The notes under the pieces were generated by a model. That model searched no databases and was not told where the DNA came from. It saw only the letters and a list, made by a program, of their open reading frames with translations. From Pegoplata infirma (lineage: Eukaryota > Arthropoda > Insecta > Diptera > Anthomyiidae): a stretch of DNA of 64,000 bases. Each line of letters opens with the position of its first letter. Within the stretch, counting starts at the first letter, position 1. This document shows, piece after piece, positions 57,098 to 64,000 of this stretch. Position numbers and translations under genes: made by a program. The stretch lies in the NCBI GenBank assembly GCA_963921195.1, contig OY992538.1:3038001-3102000 (forward strand), in the 5' to 3' direction.

Positions 57098-58045
57098 CGA
57101 GGGCCTATATTCAAAACCCTCTTTCTTAAAAAACATAACTTTTCAGGAGAGCCAAAAAACTGTTTATTTCGCGTATTGTTAGAGTAATTAAAATTCGATA
57201 TTCTACAATATTTTTTTAAATCAACTACTGAATCTCGCATATAATTCGTTTTTTAAATTTTGCACTATTGGGGATATTATGAAAGATAGAGGGTTTTGTT
57301 TCTCAAAAATATTAAGTTCATGAATGAAAATGATCAGATAGAGGGTTTTGTATTTTAATAAAAATGAATTATTATGATTTCATTTATGACACCGCTAAAT
57401 TTTTAACGTGATTTATTAATGATAACGGCTTATAAAGAATTCCGAAATCGCGGTTTTGGTCCACAGGTGCTGATTTTTGAGACAAAAAATATTTTTTTAC
57501 CGACTTCATCTTAAAAGATGACAAACTGTTAAGTATGTTATGTAAAAAAAAAATTAAAAAATTAAAAACGCGATTTTGGTCCACAGATGCTGATCAGCAT
57601 CCCGATTTTTAAGATTAAAATTTTTGTTTCATAATGTACACAAGACATCCAAATTTTGAGCGATATTTTTCAAAAAAGTCAAACAAAAATTTTGAGAAAA
57701 AAATTAGCATCTCTTGACCAAAATCGTGATTCTGGAATTTTTTTGACAAATTCATGTTCAGCATGCAAAAATTAGTATGAAAACATGTAATGCATGATGA
57801 AATTATTAAAAAAAAATATTTATAAATTAATTATTTGAAAAGATAGAGGGTTTTGCATTCAGAAAAATTATTTGTATAAGAGATAGAGAAAACCAAAAAT
57901 GCAAATAATATAGCAAAAAAAAATATTTTTGTTCTGAATTTTACACCATAGATGAGGGCCATTTTACTGAATATTTTGTCATCAAAAAGTCATTTTCGTG
58001 AAAATGGAAGATAGAGGGTTTTGAATATAGGCCCTCGATATATTG
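57098..58045. repeat. Foldback, TIR ATCGAGGGCCTATATTCAAA
   Basis: ATCGAGGGCCTATATTCAAA then ACCCTC face GAGGGTTTTGAATATAGGCC-CTCGAT. GATAGAGGGTTTTG recurs at 57283, 57335, 57842 and 58012. A fragment of this family lies at 34318-34450. Confidence 0.75.
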
Positions 58046-58337
58046 TTTTGTTGTGTTTTTTTTAGAAACCATCGATACATAGTTTAAACTTTAATTAATG
58101 GCAAAGCGTTCTATTGATATTAATGTTGAAAAAAAAAACAATTTTAATATCAATGTTTTGTGGGAATTAAAATCAATATTTATTTTTATACTCATCTGTT
58201 TATTTTAATTGGTATGCATAAACATACACGCACATTAGCGTTTCCCGAAAGCAGAAACATATCTAATCGAAGGTTTTTATTCAAAACTTGGTTTCTGCAG
58301 ATTTTTTATTTTTTTTTCATTTGAATTATTTAAACAT

Positions 58338-58727
58338 GACTGCCGTATGTCTGTCTGTGGAAAATCTCGGGACTAGTTTGGAGTAGAATTTGAGCAATAT
58401 CGGTTCTGCGGTTCAAAGTTATAAACAAAAATGTAGGGATAACTCGAAAATTTTGCTACATCCAACATAACCTAAAAATACAAAATGCTTCAATTCGGCT
58501 GCTGGTTGACAAATGTCAACAAAACTGGAAACGGAATGGTTTTTAAACAAGTAGCAACATATTTTTCTAGAAAAAAAAAAAATTCGCGGTTTTTTTTTTC
58601 ACCAAAAAAATTTTTTTTTGCTAAATTTTTTTCCTATTTTTTTTTTTGGTAAAAAATCTTTGCGAAATTGTGGAGGGTATCCATATATTCGGCAAGGCCG
58701 AATTTAACTTTTTTTACTTGTTTTTAT
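58338..58727 (+). mobile_element. Mini-me-type repeat, 5'-truncated copy
   Basis: It starts at GTATGTCTGTCTGTGGAAAA without the TATACCCTCCAC head and ends GGAGGGTATCCATATATTCG...TTACTTGTTTT. Confidence 0.65.
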
Positions 58728-58755
58728 ACTTTTACCGGAAGAATTAAAATTAATA

Positions 58756-59667
58756 CACAGAAAAAAAATATTTTCCAATGAACGAAATTCATCCCTGCAA
58801 ACAAAACGATACGACATCGATTCGCCAGTTGTATTGCCGATACGATAAATGTTATTGCGGCAATTATCGAATTCATATCGCCGGCGATACACCTTTCGGG
58901 AGAAACTGTTACCCGACGGCAATACATCTCGGCGATACGAAAACGATTCGTCTTAGCGATAAAAGGGCAATATCGCCAGATAATCGTATAAACGAAAAAT
59001 AATAGATTTGTATGTATCGCCGGAATATCACCAAAATGATAAACCGGCGATACAGCTTTATCGATTCCCTGAAGCTGAAAATAGATATTATTTTTTTCAT
59101 TCATATTTTGGTCATGTTAACAGGACTAAAAACATTTGCATTCACCAGAAAAATATATCCGCAACATCCGCTGAAGTTTTTATTTTATCTTTGAACGCAC
59201 ATTTGTGTTTTTCGGTCAAATTTATATTCTTTCAAAGATTTCTTGTTGTGCTTTATAAATTATTGTATTTTAAATTGACCGAGAAATAAAAATTTTCAAT
59301 ATTTTTTTTTTTTGTTTATCGCCAAAATATCATTCGTATGAGAAAACGGCGATATAATAAAAATACTACTTTGATTTTTTATTGAAAGGATAAATTTTCG
59401 TATCGCCGCAATATCTTTTCGGTGATATATTGCCCTATTGTTTGCAGGGATAGTATTTATGAACAAATACATAAAAATTATGAACTTCTTCATTCAATTT
59501 TTGAACTTTTTCATATTATTTATAAAAATGTAAATTGTTCTTAAATTTGACTTATTATGAATTATTCATAAATACTATGAAAAAGTCTATAAGTATTATG
59601 AAAAAGTTAATAAATTGTATGAATTTGTTCGTAAATACTATGAAGGTTGGATTTTTTTTTATTTGTG
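58756..59667. mobile_element. ATAGTATTTATGAA MITE split by the CGATAC element
   Basis: TA + CACAGAAAAAAAATATTTTC, CAATGAACGAAATTCAT is interrupted and resumes at 59450 with ATAGTATTTATGAACAAAT. The right end is GTTGGATTTTTTTTTATTTGTG. It is colinear with the unbroken copy at 61922-62175. Confidence 0.7.
58793..59449. mobile_element. CCCTGCAAACA element rich in CGGCGATAC (AT target)
   Basis: CCCTGCAAACAAAACGATAC on the left, TATTGTTTGCAGGG on the right. AT is present once in the empty site of the sister MITE (TTCATAGTATTT, 61945-61956) and twice here, so the duplication is 2 bp. CGGCGATAC/GTATCGCCG blocks fill the left half. The overlapping ORFs on both strands come from this dyad. Confidence 0.75.
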
Positions 59668-59755
59668 CAAGCCTGTTTTGAATTTTCTAAAAAAATTTAA
59701 CAACGAAGCTATCATAAGAATTTATTTATTTTTTTACATTTTGGATTTATATACA

Positions 59756-61494
59756 CACAAAAAAAAATTGTTAAATTACTAGATATTCCTTTTCTTTTTT
59801 CGTAAAAACCAACCCAAATATATATCCGTGTTATACTTCGTCTCGCTTCATATATACATATATAGCCCTTCAAAAAATGTAATGAGTTTCTTGGAAAAAT
59901 TTGTGGGCGCGGTTTTAGAGTCCCGAATAGGCTGATAATCATCTTGAAGTCATATTTTTTATTTAAAAAAAAAATCGACTGTACAAATTTAAAACTTCTT
60001 TAATATCATTACGAATAACACAAAAATAAATTAAGCATATCCTTCGTTCTTATCGTGAGCTATTGTCTTGAGTTCAAACAAACCTTAATAGTTTTACCGA
60101 ATTTTCCAATTTTTCGGGACACTTTACTCATTTATATTTCCTTAACTTATCAGGCCAGTCGTTCTTCGATTTTAGATATATTGAAAAGAGTGGAAGTGGA
60201 CAGTTTTTCTTTATTTCTTTAAAAAGCTTAGTTGTACTATCACGAACATCAACAAATACTACTAATAGCCAAATCGGTCTTTCCGTTCTTTTATTTTGAA
60301 TATATCGAAATAAAAGTGGGAGTGAAAAATGTTTATTTCCTCTTAAAAGTTTGACTATGACTAACATTTAAAAAATAAAGTTTAGTCAAATCGATCCAGC
60401 CGTTCTCCGATTTTAGATATATCGAAAAAAGAGGCGTAAAAGTGGGCATGATTAATTTGTTTTCCGAAAAAACCTAAGACGAACATTAAAAAATATAAGA
60501 CGAAAATTAAAAAAAAAAAATCTTATCCAAATCTGTCAGTTTTCAAGTGATACGATACCAACGAACTACATTTGATTTTTATTTATAATTTATTATTCTA
60601 TATTTTATTTTTCTATAGAGCAAATTTAATATGTATCGAAAAAAAGAGTGGGTGGACAACTTTGCTTACCGTAATAATCTTATCTGAATTTAACCAACTC
60701 GGTCCATCCATTCAAAAAGGGGCGTAGAAATGGAAAATTGTTCTTTCCAAAAAAACTTAGTTGGACTATGACGAACATTAAAAACAAAATTAGACAAATT
60801 TAATGATTTAAAATAGGCGTGGAAATTTTTTCTTTTCTTAAAAGTCATTTGCAACTATTACCAAATTGGTCTAGCCGTTATAGTTCTTTCGATATATAGA
60901 AAAAAGTGGGAGTGGTAAATTTTACTATCCGTATAAACCTTAGTTGAATTATGACAAACATTTTCAACAAAAATTAGCCAAACTGGGCGTGGTCAATTTC
61001 TTTTTTCGTAAAAACCAAAGTTGAAATATGATGAAAATTCATTAAAAAAAATTTAGTCAAATCGGTCCAGCCATTCTCAGATTTTAGATAAATTGAAAAA
61101 GTAGGCGTAGAAGTGGGCGTGGTCGATTTTTCTTTCAGTAAAAACTTAAATTGGGTTACTACATACATTTAAATAAAAAAATTACCCAAATCGGGGCAGC
61201 CGTTTTCCGCTTTTAGATAAATCGAAACAGTGGGCGCAAAAAGAGGCGTGGTCAATTTTTCTTTACGCAAAAAACCTAGGTTGGACTATGTCAAACATTT
61301 CAAAAAAAAAATTGTCCAAATTGGTCCAGCCGTTCTCAAATGATGCGGTTACCAACGAACGACAATTGATTTTTATTTATATAAATACATATTCCTTTAT
61401 CAATATTCCTTGCGATTTCTTTGAAATGCGTGAGCCGATTTTATTTCTGCGAATTTCCCATGAAGGGTGATATCAATGCCAAGTTTTTTTTGTG
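59756..61494. repeat. Tandem-unit repeat with GGTCCAGCCGTTCTC motif, possible TA/CACA-ended element
   Basis: About ten decayed units of 90-130 bp, each with AAATCGGTCCAGCCGTTCTC, GATTTTAGATATATCGAAAA, GTGGGCGTGGTC and TTTTTCTTT-CGTAAAAACC-AGTTG. The ends ATATACACACAAAAAAAA and TTTTTTTTGTGTATA are compatible with the TA-flanked tribe. Confidence 0.6.
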
Positions 61495-61619
61495 TATACG
61501 GTCCTAGTGTGTGTATTGGTTAATGAGTTACATTACTCTAAGAGGGCGGAATAGGGTAAACAATTGTACTTTGGTACTTTTCGAAGGTCGATATTCGAAG
61601 AAGAAATTTAAATTCAGAA

Positions 61620-61856
61620 AACAAATTTTCTAATTTCCAACTGAAATTCAGTTGTTGCAACAAAAAATCGATGAATGCATTTGAATTAATGTTGAAACAA
61701 CTAAATATCGGTAGTTACAACTAAATTTTGTTATTACAACTGTTTTTTAATTGAAAGAACTACAAAATTCGTTAGCCATATTAAAATGTCGTAGCAGCAA
61801 CCGAATTTTGAGTTGATACAACTGAAAAATTCAGTTGGAAATTTATTTTTCTCTGT
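61620..61856. mobile_element. Decayed copy of the CAACTGAAA MITE
   Basis: TTTCCAACTGAAATTCAGTT on the left, AACTGAAAAATTCAGTTGGAAA and TTTTTCTCTGTG on the right. The internal order matches 23762-24232 minus its nested insertion. Confidence 0.55.
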
Positions 61857-61921
61857 GAAGGGACACAAGAGGGAGTAATAAAGGGATAATTGGTAATAAA
61901 TTTTAATAATAGAACTACATA

Positions 61922-62175
61922 CAAAAAAATCCAATGAACGATTTTCATAGTATTTATGCACAAATTCATACAATTTATTAACTTTTTCATAATATTTATA
62001 AACTTTTTCATACTATTTATGAAAAATGTTAAAAAGTTTTTAAATTTCACATATTATGATTTATTCATAAATACTATGAAAAAGTTTATAAGTATAATGA
62101 AAAAGTTAATAAATTGTATGAATTTGTTCATAAATACTATGAAAGTCGTTCATTGGATTTTTTTTTTTTTTTGTG
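61922..62175. mobile_element. 254-bp palindromic ATAGTATTTATGAA MITE, unbroken copy
   Basis: AAAAAAATCCAATGAACGA, CATAGTATTTATG, AATTCATACAATTTATTAAC and ACTTTTTCATA on the left are mirrored on the right, which ends TTTTTTGTG + TA. Nearly the whole element is one hairpin. Confidence 0.8.
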
Positions 62176-62177
62176 TA

Positions 62178-62932
62178 AGAACCTCAGAATTAAAAAAAAG
62201 TTAACATCTACAGAGGGCTAGATAGTTTTAAATAAAACTAGTTTTCTAAATATACTTTCAATCTTTAAATGCCCTAAAGACGATATCCAATTTTCAATTT
62301 TCAGCTCGTTGATATGCTTGGTTGTATTGGTTTTATAAATTTATTATTTTTACTTTCGAGATACGCTTGCACACAAATAATTGTACAAATATTAAAATTT
62401 TTTTTATTTCATATTTTTTTCAATTGAAAAAAAAATGTAAATAAAATGTCAAATAAGTTAAATATAGTGGAAAATATTAATTGAGCACTATTGATTTAAA
62501 ATAACGTTTTAAATATGTACAAATATATTTGTTTAATTTACATAATTAATAAATTTCGAGATTTGAGCTGGACGCATGAGATATTTTATTGCATTTTTTT
62601 AATTTTATTAAAACTTTAAACAAGTACACTTAAGTGTTTTAATTTTAAAAAATTTTTGCTGATGAGATAACTCTCCTTTAAACTTTAAAATAGAGCAAAT
62701 GTTGAGATAGCATCAAGCGTTATCGCATTTCATATTATATAAGTTAGGTGAAGCACAAAACACTTGTGTGTGTTAAAAAAAATTCACACTCACAAGCGCA
62801 TCTCTAACTAGAGCAAATACAGTTAATGATTACTTGTTCACCGCTACGTATGATTAATATGATTGTATTGATATTCAATATAACTCATACGCATTGGTAA
62901 TAATTTATTTTGTGTATTTTGTAAATTTTCAG
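62178..62932. other. End of MARCH intron 2, non-coding
   Basis: AT-rich. CACACTCACAAGCGCATCTC at about 62787-62806 matches the right end of the repeat at 40215-40775. The rest is featureless up to the acceptor at 62931. Confidence 0.45.
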
Positions 62933-62996
62933 ATATGCCTTCTTTCAATCTTTGCGTATATGGTACTCCAGATCCATGAGCCGTAGAACTTTACAA
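62933..62996 (+). CDS. MARCH-type E3 ubiquitin ligase, short linker exon
   Basis: The acceptor TTTTCAG is followed by one base that completes an Arg codon from the exon at 43430-43564, then 21 codons, then the donor CAA|GTGATA in phase 0. The peptide YAFFQSLRIWYSRSMSRRTL is basic and aromatic, as expected for the juxtamembrane linker between the RING-CH finger and the first membrane segment of MARCH2/3-type proteins. It is too short for ORF finding. The call rests on the clean splice sites, matching phases on both sides and the adjacency to the next exon 65 bp downstream. The intron before it is about 19.4 kb and filled with transposons. Confidence 0.8.
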
Positions 62997-63061
62997 GTGA
63001 TATTTACAAAACATTAAAAATGAATATTCTTGTAATAATTTATTTCTGTATTTGCTTATAG

Positions 63062-63217
63062 GAAGACTGTCAAATATTTTCTCTACTAACCTTGATAGCT
63101 TTTGGTATTATCGGTACACTATTGGTGTCTGTCCAATATTATATCATGCAAGGTCATGTTACTGGTTTCGGGCGCCTATGGACAAAAGGCTGGTTAATAT
63201 TCTTTTTGTTAACTACG
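63062..63217 (+). CDS. MARCH-type E3 ubiquitin ligase, exon with transmembrane segment 1
   Basis: After a 65-bp intron (acceptor TTATAG) this exon reads EDCQIF and then a strongly hydrophobic stretch, SLLTLIAFGIIGTLLVSVQY (residues about 159-178), the first membrane helix. A short polar loop (QGHVTGFGRLWTKG) leads into WLIFFLLTT, the start of the second helix. The donor is taken as ACG|GTGATT. A second donor six bases on (ATT|GTGCAT) would add Val-Ile in the same frame. Reading through gives a stop at 63230, so splicing is needed. Two helices joined by a loop after an N-terminal RING-CH finger is the standard MARCH layout, with both ends facing the cytosol. Confidence 0.87.
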
Positions 63218-63294
63218 GTGATTGTGCATTGATAGAAATTAAATTTTATTAAAATATTTTTCATTAATGAATTTTCTTCTTTTATTTTTTGCAG

Positions 63295-63356
63295 TTGGTG
63301 GTATATTTAGTTAATGTTTATATGATAGCAAAATCTCAGTTAACTCCATGGTATAG
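63295..63356 (+). CDS. MARCH-type E3 ubiquitin ligase, exon with the rest of transmembrane segment 2
   Basis: The acceptor TTTGCAG follows a 77-bp intron. The exon reads LVVYLVNVYMIA, completing the second membrane helix, then KSQLTPWY, and ends AG|GTGAGT (a consensus donor) in phase 2. The C-terminal cytosolic tail must lie on later exons outside the window, because the following intron begins almost at once with a mini-me-type repeat that runs off the end. The five visible exons give about 224 residues, near the length of MARCH2/3 proteins, so little of the protein should be missing. Confidence 0.85.
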
Positions 63357-63369
63357 GTGAGTGCTGATT

Positions 63370-64000
63370 TTTTATACCCTCCACTCTAGTGATAGAGGGT
63401 ATATATAAGTTTGGCATTCCGTTTGTAACACCTCGAAATATTGGTCTAGGACCCCATAAAGTATATATATTCACGATCCTCGATCGATTTTAAGACGATC
63501 TAGCGATGTCCGTCCGTCCGTCCGTCCGTCCGTCTGTCCGTCTGTCTGTCTGTCTGTTGAAAACACGCTAACTTTTGAAAGACTTTACGGAGGCCCCTGA
63601 AGTTTGGCATATATGTTGGGCATTTACCTGGTCAGGTTGGTATTGCAATCCAGCGAAATCGGTCCAGTGGTTCAAAAGTTATGAGCAAAAGACTGAATTT
63701 CGGCAAGGGTTTTTCGTGAATTTATGAGATAAAAAGCACTATAACTTTCGAAAATCAATTCTGAGGATGCTGAAGCTTGGCATATATATTTTTCGTTCCT
63801 CCAGCCTAGTTCGTATTGAATTTCACCCAAATCGGTCCAGTGGTTCAAAAGTTATTAGCAAAACCGTGAATATAGATTAGCTTCACCTTAAATTCACGTG
63901 GTGAAAACCCGTTAAACCTGTTTTAAAACCATTGGCAAGTCACAAAAATATTTTAAAACGTATTTTTGTCACTCAAAAATATTTTTATACCAAAACACTC
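63370..64000 (+). mobile_element. Mini-me-type repeat, runs off the window
   Basis: TTTTATACCCTCCACTCTAG, TATATATTCACGATCC, GACGATCTAGCGATGTCC and (GTCY)n at about 63508-63558. It is colinear with 22405-23417 up to the window edge. It lies a few bases after the last visible MARCH exon. Confidence 0.85.

Noticed and set aside
58724..59104. 126-residue open frame with overlapping frames on both strands
   Set aside because: Lies across the CGGCGATAC inverted-repeat element; openness on both strands follows from the dyad and the CGATAC period.

Overview
This is AT-rich (very roughly 70 % or more) eukaryotic nuclear DNA from a higher fly, most likely a calyptrate such as a blow fly, flesh fly or house fly. 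The grounds are two spliced genes with fly-like proteins and short GT-AG introns, and many copies of a dipteran repeat of the mini-me type: (TA)n, a conserved core ending GATCTAGCGATGTCC, then (GTCY)n. No bacterial features are present. Nearly all of the longest uninterrupted reading frames are translations of repeats. The real exons are short and are recognised by protein motif plus splice sites.

Genes. (1) Two consecutive exons of a dpr-family immunoglobulin cell-surface gene lie on the minus strand (9599-9676, then 8736-8868). They encode the second half of Ig domain 1 and look closest to dpr1. The flanking exons were not found. (2) A MARCH-type RING-CH E3 ubiquitin ligase gene lies on the plus strand, with five exons visible between 42157 and 63356: RING-CH finger, linker and two membrane segments. 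It continues beyond the window. Its second intron is about 19.4 kb. (3) Two broken transposon coding remnants are a non-LTR reverse transcriptase tail (about 8100-8530, minus) and a DNA-transposon protein fragment (52394-52735, plus).

Everything else is repeat DNA, much of it nested. Left third (1-34 kb): a foldback at 3.1-4.6 kb; a mini-me copy at 4.65-7.97 kb carrying three further levels of insertion; a 383-bp palindrome with a 15-bp target duplication inside the dpr intron; a 5.3-kb composite at 15.3-20.65 kb holding a Tc1-like element, a PIF/Harbinger-like foldback, a 145-bp tandem repeat and a 1.2-kb 16-bp satellite; and an 8-bp-TSD foldback at 24.9-26.8 kb. Middle (34-42 kb): decayed satellite islands, several TA-flanked MITEs and a GCCGCC-rich hAT-like element with a perfect 8-bp TSD (38011-40206). 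Right (43.6-62.9 kb): MARCH intron 2 is made of a hAT-like shell (43602-49783), a 5.2-kb foldback (50931-56119) that itself holds a CACTA/Transib-like transposon and a TCGCGA-unit foldback, then more foldbacks and MITEs.

Two patterns run across the window. One is a tribe of elements with unrelated bodies that share TA-flanked ends of the form TACAC(A/T/C)(C/G)AAAA. The other is a set of elements beginning CCC(A/T)GCA and ending in its complement; empty sites elsewhere in the window show a 2-bp target duplication for two of the three. The two genes show no functional link. The dpr protein would act at the neuronal surface in synaptic partner choice, and the MARCH protein in membrane-protein ubiquitination.
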